Positions 31,610-44,274 of a stretch of 64,000 nucleotides of DNA are shown piece after piece (position 1 is the stretch's first letter; every line of letters starts with the position of its first letter). The notes under the pieces were generated by a model, which was not told the DNA's origin, made no database searches, and saw nothing but the letters and a program-made list of their open reading frames with translations. The translations under genes were made by a program, and so were the position numbers. The stretch covers positions 177,960,051-178,024,050 of the forward strand of contig CM061138.1 of the NCBI GenBank assembly GCA_030789695.1. Direction: 5' to 3'. The DNA is from Scilla litardierei. Its lineage: Eukaryota; Streptophyta; Magnoliopsida; Asparagales; Asparagaceae.

Positions 31610-33631
31610 TGTAAAGAAACTATTAATACGATAGGCTAAATGCTTCGCAAAATGCTTCATGCATATATAAGTATTTTTAAAATTTCAAGTCATTCAATAA
31701 TAATTCTACGACAAAGGAGCATTGGATGGTTTTCAGTCAAGAACCACCTTGACCTCCTCTTAACTGTTCCTATTTAGTGTGTGGATGCTCCTATGCAAGA
31801 GATTGCAACCCAACTCCAGCGATCTCGAAGGGTCATAGATTCATAATAACTGAGGTAAAATGAAATTTTCACCTAATACAAATTCCCTTTGTTTTGCATT
31901 AATTGGCCCACATATTTTGTGTAGCAGTCACTGACGCATGGTTATATGCTACCTGGTAACTTTATTCATTTAACAAAACGAGAAGAACATGTAAGAGAAA
32001 TGATAGGCAAACTGGGAGGATGACAATCATTTACAGACCCTTCTTCTATACTTGGATGCATTCTGTTTTGAAAATGCCTTCAATTATATGCATTTGTCCC
32101 TTTTGATGAGATGTCTTCTTCCTTCATCGTAGGACTCTAACTCACTGTCTACTTCTTTAAATATATCCCTTGTTCCTAACATGCTATAACACGAAGTTAT
32201 TCTCTACCTTTTGCATGCCTATTTTGAGTGCATTATCATGAGTGAAAATAATTGTTTGGCTGCAAAGGACATATGTTGTAGCAATAAGATCAGACAGGAC
32301 ATGACTGCCATAGGTGAGTCAATGTATGCAAATAGTAATCTATTCTATATTTGATGGAGATTTTGAATTTTGTCCCAGTAGGACAAGTGACTAGGACAAA
32401 GGGGATTATGACTAGGATAAGGGCTTGATGACTAGGACTGTGATAAGTTTTGGTGGGGAATTTGTTGGGAAGATTTGAAAATTGAAATTTGATTTGTTAA
32501 CTTAAAATTTTAAAATTTGGAGGGCTATGTATAGGCGTGGGCCTCCCTCACACTTCGTAGTGCTCTGGTATAGGCGTGGGCCACCCTCTCAAATCGCAGT
32601 GCCCTTTGGGCACGGGAAATTTCTAGTACACTAATAATTGTTGGGCCAAATGAAACAATATTGAGAGATATGCAATCAAACTGAATCTTGAAAAGAATTA
32701 GGTGCTCATGACCCGACAGACACAAGCTGTGATTGGCAATCTCTCGGCACAAAGTGTGGGCTTTATCCATGCAAACCAAAAACAACAGATTAAATAAAAG
32801 ACATTTAATATTGATGAGCTGGAAATGAGCTTAAAATATGTAAGGACATAATTAAAATCAATCCTATTAACACTAATATACCAACAAAAAAATACAATGA
32901 GTCACCATGTGGAGCCAAAATAAAGATACAAAGTAATATGCGAAACAAAGAAATCACATAATCACAAAACAAAAAATCTTACAACTGTAGCTATTCCTAT
33001 TGCTAGACCTCCAAGATAGTGAAAGAAAATGTTAGTGAATTATAACACTAATAGGGAGATCTTGTGGATCTTTATATGAAAGGAGGATTGTTTGGATATC
33101 CGTATGTAAATATATTCAAAGTTTGACATCAGAAAATATATTCAAAGTAAAAAAAACGGCAGAAATCAAATCAAAAAAATTGTTAAAATGAAATTTCACT
33201 ACCTTCACTGTTTGATTTCAAAAGAAAAAAGAAAAAGGAAAGTGAAGAGTAAATGGCTAGAGCTATTCCATTTTTCGATAGACCTGATAATTTAGCTTTC
33301 CTACATGATGATCCTCATGAAACTAATGATGATGGAAATGCTTAAATCCCCCAAATCCCCTGCCTCTCTCCCCACCGCAACCCCATTCTCTTTCCCTCTT
33401 TGTTGCTTCAAATCTCATATAATGTTTGACTTACATTGCTTGAACATCTCCAAATGATTTATCTATTTCTAAATATTCTTGTCAATTTTATGTACATTTA
33501 GAAAATTGGTTGAAATACTCTTTCCCTCGTCGTATTTGTAAAACACATACCAAGTCCAAATGATTTATCTATTTCTAAATACTTTTTCCCTCCTCGTGTG
33601 CACAAATTTATTTTTTATTTAGAACTAATTT
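31610..33631. other. Intergenic region without recognised genes
   Basis: AT-rich. Contains a duplicated tataggcgtgggcc phrase (32530 and 32571) with similar flanks and a partial duplicate of ccaaatgatttatctatttctaaata (33450 and 33555). Nothing coding is recognised. Confidence 0.5.
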
Positions 33632-33636
33632 TGATT
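33632..33636. repeat. Target site duplication (left) of the Sirevirus-like element
   Basis: TGATT, identical to 43251-43255 on the other side of the element. Confidence 0.9.
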
Positions 33637-34579
33637 TGTTAAGTCTGTTAGTTTGTCATTTGTGGCTCAATGGTTCATGTGCAATGTTGAACAATATGTC
33701 ATATGAAATGTTGAACTTATTGTTCAACATTTGTGACCATGACACAATGAGTGTTTATGAAATGTTGAACATTGTGTCATATGAAATGTTGAACTTATTG
33801 TTCAAACATTTGAGATCAGTCTCTGCGGATATCCTATGTAGCTGTTTGTATTGCGACTATTGAAGATAAGACCTCGTCGTGATAGAATTGTAGTTATTGG
33901 AGATAAGGAGTCTTTGTGTTTGTTGATCAGAATCAGATCTTCTTCTACAGTGTGGGACATGTGATTTTCATGGTTATATTTGTTGAAGCTGTTGAAGAAT
34001 GGTTAAAGATATTCGTTTGGTTTCAGATCTGTTTGTCGGCTGATATCTCTATATTAACTGCTTTATCTCGCCTAGCTGCGCTGGGTGTTTTTCTGCCAAT
34101 CCTCTGTGATTATACCGGTGAAATTGTTATTAACAACTTAACTACTTCGAGGAGTGAGCGAAGAAAAGTTGGAAGGTGGATTGGTGGGGGTATTATTGCT
34201 TTGGAAGATCAGCTTTTGCGAAAGTGATACCAAGCTCCGGGAGGAGGCTGACGACTACTGAGGTAGGGGATCAAGGGAGTTGATCTTGGTCAGTATTGCA
34301 AGGGGATCTTGCACGTAAGGGGAGCTTGCGTAAATTACTCCACGGGGTTGATTGGGATCAACCCTCGCGGTTTCTATTGAGGGGGAGTTTGTTTCCCCTA
34401 GTATCAAATAGTACTGGTGATTGTAATTATCATTATTTTAGTGGAGTAATTTGAATTTCTGGGCGAGGCCCCGCAGATGTAGGTGTGCGCTCCGAACTGC
34501 GTTACCAATGCCCGTGTGTCGTGCTGTGTTGATTATTATTCCTATGTGTTTGCTATTTTATCCTGCGTACTAAAATTCA
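33637..34579 (+). repeat. 5' LTR of the Sirevirus-like element
   Basis: 943 bp, TGTTAAGTCTG...AAAATTCA, matching 42309-43250 at about 97%. The U3 part has repeated catatgaaatgttgaac phrases (33690-33810). Confidence 0.92.
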
Positions 34580-34581
34580 AT

Positions 34582-34593
34582 TGGTATCAGAGC
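34582..34593 (+). promoter_or_regulatory. Primer-binding site, initiator tRNA-Met
   Basis: TGGTATCAGAGC, two bases after the 5' LTR end, complementary to the 3' end of plant initiator tRNA-Met. Confidence 0.92.
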
Positions 34594-34655
34594 AGGTCAT
34601 CCGCATTCTTTGTTTGTCAAAGGGGGTGTGATTCTGCTGATTGCGTACATCAACC

Positions 34656-36461
34656 ATGAACACGAAGGAAGGAGCTTCTGTGACTCGACATCCGCTGCTT
34701 ACTTGCACCAACTATACGTATTGGAAGTCTCGGATGCACGCATTTATCAAGTCTCTTGATGAGAAGGCTTGGGTGGCTACTATTAAAGGCTGGACTCCTC
34801 TTACTGTAGATGACAAGGGAAATGAATCTCTCAAGCCTGCCCAAGACCGGAGTCTCGAGAAAGAACGTGCGGCACTGGGAAATTCAAAGGCTGTGAATGC
34901 AATCTTCACTGTTGTAGGCGAAGAACAGTTCAAATTAATCTCTACATGCGAGCTTGCAAAGGAAGCATGGGATATTCTCCAAAATATTCATGAAGGGACA
35001 AGCACTGTAAGAGCATCTAAACTTCAAATTCTGGCTTCTCAATTTGAAAATCTTAGGATGAACGATGATGAATCAGTGCTGAATTCAATGGAAGATTACA
35101 TGATATAGCTAATCAGGCTTTTCAATTGGGAAAGAAGTACTCCCAAAAGAAATTAGTGGAGAAAACTCTGAGGTCTCTACCTAAAAAATTTTCAGCTAAA
35201 ATTACTGCTATCGAAGAAGAAAGGAATACGTCCAATATGAGATTGGATGAGTTGATGGGGTCTCTTCAAACCTTTGAGATGAATTTGAAGCATAATAAAA
35301 GGGATAAAGGAGTGGCACTAAAGGTGGAAGCTACAGAAGTTTCACATGAAGGGAATGATACTGAGCTTGAAGATGACATAGCCTTGTTAAATAAAAACTT
35401 CAGTAAAATGATGAGAAAGATAGGAAGTAGGGGATAGAACTTCAGAAATGTCAACAAGGAAGCACGTCCTAATTTTTCTCTTGCAGGTAGTGGTAACAGC
35501 CGTCATATACAGAAGTATGAACCTAAAAGTAGAGGCAAGGGAATCCAGTGCAGAGAGTGTGAAGGATTTGGACATATACAAGCAGAATGTGCGAACACTA
35601 TCAAGAAACAAAAAGGAAAATCACTGGCAAGTTCCTGGAGTGATGAAGAGTCTGCACTGGAGACGATGATATTGTCAGCAATTATGTTGCTTTTACGGCC
35701 ATTCTGAATGATCATCATAATGGTGGCATTACTAGGAATGTTGAACCAAGTGTTGGCACAACTCGCACAATGTTGGGGGATAAATGTAAGAATGTCAAGA
35801 GAATGTTACAACATATAGTACAACATCGGACAGTGAATCTACTTCAGATGCGGGTGAGGATGAGGAAGTTGACGAAGTTGATATTCGATCTGCATATCAA
35901 ACTATGTTCACAAATTGGATGAAGATTTGTGAGATCAATAAGTCCTTGAAGCAAGAAAATGTTAGACTGAAAGGAGAAAAGGAAGAGGTTATAGCTCAAC
36001 TATCAGAGACCAAGCAAGATTTCAGAAATCTTGAAGGACAACTCAGGAGAACACTGCTTAGAGCCGAGAAGGCAGAGAGCATTCTTAACAAATGGAACTC
36101 CGGAAAGACTAAGCTTGATGACATTCTAAGCATGGGGAAAGTATCCGGAGATCGTACAAGCGTAGGTTTCAATAGAGGAGGCTATCTTCAGTTAACCAAG
36201 GAAGTACAGGGTCGGACTGTCAAGGGTCAAAACAAGAATAGACATTTCAAACAAGGTAGTCAAAAGGATGAACAAAAAGGCATGGTGTCCAAGCACGGTG
36301 GTCAGAAGGGTGAACACAAAAAGAGTGCTACACTCAGGCACTCTGTGTGTAATTACTGTCAATGCAAAGGTCACACTGAAAATAGGTGCTTCAGTCGTAT
36401 GAGACACCAACGTGAAGAAAGAGACACAGGACATCCGGGGAAAAGACCCATAAAGAAATGA
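34656..36461 (+). pseudogene. gag: Sirevirus-like Gag, frameshifted
   Basis: Starts at ATG 34656 with the copia Gag opening (LLTCTNYTYWKSRMHAFI). It carries VNAIFTVVGEEQFKLISTC and EAWDILQNIHEGT, then breaks at a small deletion near 35100. It resumes at QLGKKYSQKKLVEKTLRSLP. A first zinc knuckle, CRECEGFGHIQAEC, lies at about 35550. A Glu/Lys-rich coiled coil (35904-36110) leads to a second knuckle, CNYCQCKGHTENRC, near 36350, and the frame ends at 36461. At least three frame changes occur between 35100 and 35900. Gag would form the virus-like particle and bind RNA. The double knuckle with intervening coiled coil is typical of Sireviruses. Confidence 0.85.
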
Positions 36462-36474
36462 GTAAGGAACTCAG

Positions 36475-39467
36475 AAATTCATAGTCTTGTTGCTTACACC
36501 TCCATGGTTGCTTTCTCGGAAAATATGTGGTATTTCGACAGCGAGCGTTCCCGACATATGACAGGAAATCGAAGTCTTCTCTCAGAATACACTATAGGCA
36601 ATAAAGGACATGTTACATTTGGTGATGGTCAAAGAAGCAAAGTCATTGGGAAGGGAGAGCTGAAGATGACTGGATCTGTTACTCTGAAGGATGTCATGCA
36701 TGTTCAAGACTTAAAGGCAAACCTGATTAGTATAAGTCAATTATGTGATCAAGGATTGTTTGTTCAGTTCACTAAGGACGAGTGTGTAGTCCTGAATGAA
36801 GCAGGGATTAACATTCTAATTGGGAAATGATCGGTCGACAACTGCTATTTACTTCAGGAAGCTGACAGCTGTCTCACTGCTAGTGTTGAAGTCTCCGAAC
36901 AGTGGCATCAAAAACTAGGGCACGTCAATTACAAAACATTGATGGAAATTACCAGAGTTGGAGCCGTTCGAGGGATACCTGTCATATCCAAGAAAATAGA
37001 AGGTGTTTGCGGACCCTGTCAGCTGGGAAAACAGAAAAGAACAAGTCATAAACAACTTCAGACCATCACCACTTCTAAGAACATGGAGCTGCTGCACATG
37101 GACCTGATAGGACCTACAACGGAAGTCAGCGTGGGAGGTAAGAAGTATATTTATGTTTGTGTCGATGACTTCTCTCGTTTTACGTGGGTAGATTTTCTCA
37201 AAGAAAAATCAGATGCCTTCAATGCTTTCAAGAAGCTATGCACCCGCCTTCAGACGGAGAAAGGAGTCACTATTGGAAAGATTATCAGAATTCGCAGTGA
37301 CCATGGTAAGGAGTTTGAAAATCACTTGTTTGCTGATTTCTGTGAAGCAGAGGAAATACGACATGAGTTTTCTGCGCCTAAGACTCCTCAACAGAATGGA
37401 ATTGTTGAGAGGAAGAATCACACTCTACAGGAGATGGCTCGTGTGATGTTGAATGCCAGGAAAGTCAGTACTAAATGGTGGACAGAAGCAATTAACACTG
37501 CTTGCTACACCATAAATAGAGTGTATCTGAGACCTAGAACGGAGAAAAGTCCATACGAGATCTGGAAAGGTAAAACCCCCAATGTTTCTTACTTTCACGT
37601 ATTTGGAAGTAAGTGTTACATTTTGCATGATCGAACTTCTAAAGGAAAGTTCGACGCTAAGAGTGATAGAGGGACTTTTCTCGGATACTCTATTACCAGT
37701 CGTGCCTTCAGGGTACTGAATCATCACACTGATGTTTTGATGGAGTCTATCAATGTTGTTATAGATGACTTCGAGCAGGGTGAAGCTGTTATAAATGGAG
37801 GGCCTGTTTCTCAAGGAGAGAGTAATGAAGAGGATGAAAATGTTGAACAAAATGTTACGACATTTGATTCAACACAAGTGAATACTGGTCAGAATGGTAC
37901 TGCTCAAGGTACTAGTGAAGATGGTCTTCGCACTCAAGGTACTAGTCATGTTAATTATCGTGATCTTGCTGGATATGTTTGTTTTTTTATCAAGTGTTGA
38001 GCATAAGAATGTTAAGGAAGCATTACTCGATGACTTCTTGGTGTTGGCTATGCAAGAGGAGCTGAATCAATTTCAGCGTTATAACGTCTGGGGCCTTGTT
38101 GAGAGACCAAAAGGAATGAATGTCATTAGAACTAAGTGGATTTTCAAGAATAAAATAGATGAGAAAGGGAATGTCACACGCAATAAAGCTCGTTTGGTAG
38201 CTCAAGGATACACTCAGATCGAGGGAATTGACTTTGACGAGACTTTCGCTCCGGTAGCTCGTCTGGAATCTATTAGATTACTTCTCGCCGTGGCATGTAG
38301 TTTCAACTTCAAGCTGCAGCAGATGGACGTGAAGAGTGCCTTTCTAAATGGGATTCTAAACGATGAGGTATATGTTGAACAGCCAAAGGGATTTGAAGAC
38401 CCGTTCTTGCCTAACCATGTCTATCGATTGTAGAAAGCTCTCTATGGACTTAAGCAAGCTCCAAGAGCGTGGTATGAGAGACTGACTAGATATCTACTCC
38501 AAAAGGGCTATGAGCGAGGGGGAGCAAACAAAACGTTGTTTGTCCAGAGAACCAGATCTGCGGTCATAGTTGCACAGATTCATGTAGACGACATAGTCTT
38601 TGGATCTACTTCACCGCAACTGGTACGTGAATTTATCGATCTTATGCAAAAAGAGTTTGAAATGAGTATGGTTGGTGAGTTAAATATGTTTCTTGGTCTT
38701 CAAGTTAAACAATATAGTGATGGTCTGTTTATATCCCAGAGTAAGTATGCTAAGAATCTTGTAAAGAGGTTCGGTCTGGAGAAAGCCCGCCAAGTTCGCA
38801 TGCCAATGGCTACTACTGAAAAGCTATCGAAGGATGATGGTGGAAAAAAGTAGAGGTCACTCTATACAAGAGCATGATAGGAAGCCTATTGTACTTGACA
38901 TCGAGTAGACCTGACATCAGTTTCAGTGTTGGGATGTGTGCCCGATATCAAGCCTGTCCTAAGGAATCTCACATCACGGCTGTAAAATGCATAATCAGGT
39001 ATGTAAGTGGAACTGCTGACTATGGCATTTGGTACTCTAAAGATACCAATACACTTCTATCAGGGTATAGTGATGCTGATTGTGCAGGTAATGCTGATGA
39101 TAGAAAGAGTACCATAAGAGGGTGTTTTTATGTTGGAAACAACTTTGTCTCCTGGTATAGTAAAAAGCAGAATTTGATTTCGTTGTCAACCGCTGAGGCT
39201 GAATATATTGCAGCAGGGAGCTGTTGTACTCAATTCCTATGGATGAAACAAATGCTGACTGATTACGGTGTTGATCAAGAGGTCTTGACCATTCTGTGTG
39301 ATAACCAGAGCGCAATAAACATTTTCAAGAATCCTATTCAACATTCAAGGACCAAACATATCGACATTCGACACCATTTCATCAGAGAGCTGGTTGAAAA
39401 GAAGGTTCTCGTCATGGAATATATAGAGAATACCAGTCAGTTGGCAGACAATTTTACAAAGCCCTAG
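36475..39467 (+). pseudogene. pol: Sirevirus-like Pol: protease, integrase, reverse transcriptase, RNase H
   Basis: Domains in order: protease with WYFDSERSRHMTG near 36530 (DSG expected, Gly changed to Glu); the pre-integrase block HQKLGHVNYKTL (36907) with a CGPCQLGKQKR zinc part; integrase core with LLHMDLIGP (37090), IRSDHGKEFE (37293) and NGIVERKNHTL (37396); reverse transcriptase with [41 protein letters not shown] and IHVDD near 38580; RNase H with SDADCAGNADDRKS and SLSTAEAEYIA (39183). Defects: TGA 36828-36830, a frameshift at a T-run near 37985, TAG 38431-38433, and a one-base shift near 38845. Together these prevent a functional polyprotein. Confidence 0.9.
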
Positions 39468-39745
39468 GACTCTAGTAGGTTTGAGGAGTTACGACAAGCT
39501 CTTGGGCTGTGTCGTATCTAATGTTGGACACATTGTTGCACATAATGTTGTACATTATGTTGCAACAAAGGAAGGGGTTCTGGTGTCTGGTATTCTTTTT
39601 ATTTTCTCCACATTTATTTCTCCCCTTTGGTTCTCTCAGCGCTCATCATTTCTTAGAAATTTGCAAAAAGAAGGTCTGCTCAGTGGTTATTAGTGTTCTT
39701 GATTCTTGATCCTTCGACAAAGTTCTTTCTAGCCTTTCTTGAAAA

Positions 39746-41977
39746 ATGGGTCGTGCTCGGACTGAGAAATCCTTCCCAAATCCTCGACGCTCCTCCCGTC
39801 AGGCTGCATCTCCTCTGCAGGTTCCCGTCTCGTCTTCATCGTCTCGCATCAAACAGAAAGGGACGATTCCTCGCGCTCCTAGGGCTTCATCTGTTGGTAT
39901 TTCCTCTCCTTCTTCATCCCCATTGTCTGCTGTCAACATGCAACCAGGTTCTATCTCGAATTCTCGAATTTGGCTATGGTACTTTTTCCCCAATTCTTGT
40001 TGATCCTTGTTCTCCGATTAAGTCACCGATGTCAAAATCTGAAGAAGCTAAACGGGTTCCCCATCTGGAAACTGTGGATGACTGGTTTGTGTATCTTTGT
40101 CGGACAGGACGTAAATTGAATGTCTCTTGGATGAATTTATCTGAAGCGAGTTTTGGTTCTGTCCTTCTTAAAGATATGGATGGTAAATTGATTAGTGTAA
40201 GAGTTCCTTTTGATGACCTGGTTGTTCTTAAGACTTGGAATCCACCTGAACCTTCTGTCAAAATCTCTGAGATTGTAGTGTTGGATGGCTCCGACTCTGA
40301 GCGTTCCATGACTGGAGAAGTCCCTAGTAGAGACATTGACAAGGATGTTGAGTCTAATCATGTCAATGGGGGTGCTGTTGGTCTGGATATTGGTGAAGGA
40401 CCTTCTATTCTTGCTGCTCCTGATATTGCACACAATGTTGATGGTCAAAGTGACATGTGCATTTCTGATACGGATGATGCTGGGCAGACGGCTTCACAGG
40501 ATGTTATACATAATGCTTCTCACTCAGTTGATGAGAGAAATGATAATCTGAGTTCTAAAGGGAATGAGGATGGGGTTGACATGGAATTAGGAACAAGAGC
40601 TTCAAAAGTTGTTGATGAAGCTATTCCAGTATTGATAGTTCTGATCATGTGTTGGAGAGTGTTCCTACTGCTGGACAAACCACTACTCCATGTGAAAATG
40701 TCGAACCCTCATCTAATGTTGGATATTTGTCAGATCGACTGCTAGTGCTCAAGAAGAGGAACCCATGATGACTGCTACTCCTAGTATGGATCCTTTTGTG
40801 TCTTACCCTCGTAGAACTAGATCTGAGTCTCTCAAGCGCACAGCTTCATCCAGATCATGCAGTATTTCTCCCTCTAAGAAACTCAAGAGGTCTGGTGGTT
40901 CAGGATCATCCTCCCCCCTCTGCTGTGTCTGCATCTAGGTCTTTATCCAAGCAATTCTTTGATAAGTCCTGCCATAATCGATGGCCTGTCTACTCAGAGC
41001 GGTCTATCTTTGGTGAAAAGTCTCTTGCTGTCTTATCTTTTAGAAAGACTCACTTCTTAGCCTTTCTTAAGGACATTGATCTCTTCCACGCAGCAAGCTG
41101 CTTTAAGACTTTTTCTCCAGTTCTGGTCCGAGAATTCTATTGTAACCTCCACAAGACTTCTGCGGATTCTTCATCTAAATGGGGTTTCCGGACTTATATT
41201 AGAGGCAAGAATATTCCTTTCTCCCCATCTGTCATCAACAAACTACTAAAGTGGCTATGCATTCAGAATCTTCCCTCCTATTGTGTATCTGTTGGTGAAG
41301 ACTATGACTTATTCATTCAGACAGTCACTGGTAGGCAGTTTATGTGTTGGCCAAAGAGTTTTGCCTTCCCTTCCTCAGCATTGACTGCAAAGTTCTTTCT
41401 ACTCTATCGCATTGCCACCCGTAATTGGCTGCTAACGTCCAACATGTCGATTGTCACTAAGGCTATGTGCAAATAATTGTTTGCTGCCGGGACTAAGAAA
41501 TCTTTCAATTTGGGTCGAATTATTTTTGATTCCATCCTTTCGCTGTCAGAGTCTTCTGCACCCAATACTTCACTTCCTCATGCATCTCTCATTTCCATGG
41601 TACTTTTCTCGCAAGGGATTGTCTCTGACACCTCTGAACTTCCAGTGACTTGTGACATGATCAGCTTCACTTCCAAGTCAGTAGCCAGCAAAATTGATGA
41701 TATATCTGTTCTTCCTTCGGCCTCTGTGTCCTCTGTGCCTTCTTCATCTACTTCTCATCCTTCTGCCTCAAAATCTGCTGTCAAAAGGACTTCATCATCA
41801 AAGGTCTCTGTGCAAGATTTACTGGATGACATTCTGGTGCTTCAGAGGGCTGTCAAATCTGTAGATGATCAGCTGAATATGCTTGATGGTCAGAGAGTTC
41901 TTCTTCAATCTCACAGGATACTTCTCCAGGAAAGGATTATTCAGCTCCAAGCTAAAGTGTCTTCTGACAAGGTATGA
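39746..41977 (+). pseudogene. Env-like ORF of the Sirevirus-like element, frameshifted
   Basis: Begins MGRARTEKSFPNPRRSSRQ at 39746, Ser/Pro-rich. The frame shifts near 39975 and again around 40640-40800, and TAA at 41474-41476 interrupts it; it ends at 41977. The middle (40960-41470) holds a globular block (LSKQFFDKSCHNRWPVYSER, FSPVLVREFYCNL, YIRGKNIPFSPSVINKLL) resembling the plant transposon-protein domain of env-like ORFs in SIRE elements. The C-terminus (41800-41977) is a Leu/Gln-rich coiled coil (ILVLQRAVKSVDDQL, LLQERIIQLQ). I see no convincing signal peptide or transmembrane helix, so an envelope role is only by family naming. Confidence 0.75.
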
Positions 41978-41996
41978 CCTTTGACTTTTGGTGTCA

Positions 41997-42010
41997 CAAA
42001 GGGGGAGATA
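41997..42010 (+). promoter_or_regulatory. Additional polypurine tract-like motif
   Basis: aaagggggagata, an upstream copy of the purine tract at 42297-42308. Repeated purine tracts before the 3' LTR are a known Sirevirus feature. Confidence 0.6.
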
Positions 42011-42296
42011 GTTTCTGGCGTTTTGTTGGTGATATGTGGCGTTTTGGTGGTGATATGCTATCGGTGATATAATTGTGATAATTGTGATGTTGATGATACT
42101 ATTGTCTGATCTGTGATATCTTGAACATCTTGGGGGAGTATTTTTGTTGTATGGTCTACTTGTTGAAGTACGGTGGTATCCTCTGATGTTCATGATAATG
42201 ACTGGTATGTTTACTTCTTGACCTTGCCTCCTCTGTCTAATATTTGCATATGATGGTGTCAGATAGTTTTCCTGTTTGATTGTGCCACTAAGAGCC

Positions 42297-42308
42297 AAAG
42301 GGGGAGAT
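42297..42308 (+). promoter_or_regulatory. Polypurine tract of the Sirevirus-like element
   Basis: aaagggggagat directly abutting the 3' LTR start at 42309. Confidence 0.85.
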
Positions 42309-43250
42309 TGTTAAGTCTGTTAGTTTGTCATTTGTGGCTCAATGGTTCATGTGGAATGTTGAACAATATGTCATATGACATGTTGAACTTATTGTTTAAC
42401 ATTTGTGACCATGACACAATGAGTGTTTATGAAATGTTGAACATTGTGTCATATGAAATGTTGAACTTATTGTTCAAACATTTGAGATCAGTCTCTGCGG
42501 ATATCCTATGTAGCTGTTTGTATTGTGACTATTGAAGATAAGACCTCATCATGATAGAATTGTAGTTATTGGAGATAAGGAGTCTTTGTATTTGTTGATC
42601 AGAATCAGATCTTCTTCTACAGTGTGGGACATGTGATTTTCGTGGTTATATTTGTTGAAGCTGTTGAAGAATGGTTAAAGATATTCGTTTGGTTTCAGAT
42701 CTGTTTGTCGGCTGAGATCTCTATATTAACTGCTTTATCTCGCCTAGCTACGCTGGGTGTTTTTCTGCCAATCCTCTGTGATTATACCGGTGAAATTGTT
42801 ATTAACAACTTAACTACTTCAAGGAGTGAGCGAAGAAAAGTTGGAAGGTGGATTGGTGGGTTATTATTGCTTTGGAAGATCAGCTTTTGCAAAAGTGATA
42901 CCAAGCTCCGGGAGGAGGCTGCCGACTACTGTGGTTGGGGATCAAGGGAGTTGATCTTGGTCAGTATTGCAAGGGGATCTTGCACGCAAGGGGAGCTTGC
43001 GCAAATTACTCCACGGGGTTGATTGGGATCAACCTTTGCGGTTTGTATTGAGGGGGAGTTTGTTTCTCCTAGTATCAAATAGTATTGGTGATTGTAATTA
43101 TCATTATTTTAGTGGTGTAATTTGAATTTCTGGGCGAGGCCCCGCAGATGTAGGTGTGTGCACCGAACTGCGTTACCAATGCCCGTGTGTCGTGCTGTGT
43201 TGATTATTATTCCTATGTGTTTGCTATTTTAGCCTGCGTACTAAAATTCA
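42309..43250 (+). repeat. 3' LTR of the Sirevirus-like element
   Basis: 942 bp, TGTTAAGTCTG...AAAATTCA, matching the 5' LTR, followed by TGATT target duplication (43251-43255). Confidence 0.92.
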
Positions 43251-43255
43251 TGATT
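43251..43255. repeat. Target site duplication (right) of the Sirevirus-like element
   Basis: TGATT, identical to 33632-33636. Confidence 0.9.
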
Positions 43256-44029
43256 AGTGCTTATAAGAGGAAGTTTTTGTTATATTGGTCAAACATAATA
43301 TTTCCGCTGCAAGTTGTAAACCTTTAATATACTAATGAACTTGGTATGTTCTTCTTTTTTTGAGATTTAATATGAAAATAATTCTATTCAAAATTCATGA
43401 ATTTTGAAACCACTCAATGGATTGAAAATTGGTTCAAAAATCCAAAAAAATTTATGTACATTTAGATTTTACGGAATGTCATATATTTTAACACTCCACA
43501 AAAAATTGACTACGAGTCTATATTTTGAATACCATCTAAAATAGAAGTTTTCTCCAACGGCATCATACCCATTATTCTATTTTATTTATGTTTATTTATA
43601 TTATATCTATACTAAAAATCTACATCAATACAACTTGTTACAACTTCACATTTTCTATTACAGAACTACAAATTTTAACTTATTAGGATCCATGTTGCAT
43701 GAATATGAAAATACATTACACTCCTACATGTAACTTGTGCATACGAGACAAGAAAAGTTAAAGGATGTGAGGGTGACTCCTAGCAAAATGTCCTATAGTG
43801 ATCAAGTCAATGTTCCTTCCAACGAATCACGTGTATGATGGAGAAAATTAGGATTGTTGTATCTAGGGTTAGATTGAGATTTGTTTCTTGTAACAACACA
43901 TACACACACACGCGCACATGCACACTATAATTACAACTAATGTATTATCATCTTTATACATTGAAGCTGAACTCTATTAGAGTCACTCTTATCAAGGTCT
44001 CTGACAGGTCAATGGGATATATACATATA
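43256..44029. other. AT-rich intergenic stretch
   Basis: Continuation of the target sequence of the Sirevirus-like element. Contains a short CA/CG microsatellite at 43903-43925. No gene recognised. Confidence 0.5.
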
Positions 44030-44274
44030 TGTTAGGAAATGGCGGGAACAACCAATTGACAGCGGAAGCAGACCCTCAGCAGATAGATGCCCAACAATCG
44101 CTATGTCGCGATCTTTCAGAGATACATCATAATAGCACAATATCCAACCAAAACACGCAATACGAAAAGTAACAAAGGCAAGAAAGCAAGAAGTCAAGCG
44201 ACACAGAGCTTGCACTGGTTCGGCCTGCTAACGATGCCTATGTCCAGCTTTCTGATGATGGTTTCCACTATAAC
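44030..44274 (-). repeat. Copia LTR, left part (split by the Tekay insertion)
   Basis: Starts tgttaggaaatggcgg on the plus strand, so the minus-strand LTR ends CTAACA. It contains the cactggttcggcc and atgcctatgtccagc phrases also found in the copia family A LTRs. It continues at 53973 after the Tekay element. Confidence 0.7.
44270..44274. repeat. Target site duplication (left) of the Tekay element
   Basis: ATAAC, identical to 53968-53972. Confidence 0.92.

Larger units (their letters stand above)
33637..43250 (+). mobile_element. Complete Sirevirus-like Ty1/copia element with env-like ORF
   Basis: 9,614 bp between TGATT target duplications. Order: 5' LTR, tRNA-iMet primer site, gag, protease-integrase-reverse transcriptase-RNase H, a long env-like ORF, two purine tracts and 3' LTR. 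Domain order with integrase before reverse transcriptase is copia-type. The long Gag with two zinc knuckles, the extra ORF after RNase H and repeated purine tracts fit Sireviruses. The LTRs differ by roughly 28 positions in 943 bp by eye. Several stops and frameshifts mean this copy is not autonomous. Confidence 0.92.

Noticed and set aside
39746..41977. A true retroviral envelope gene, hence an infectious retrovirus
   Set aside because: No signal peptide, cleavage site or transmembrane segment is evident, and the frame is broken; 'env-like' is only the family's conventional name.
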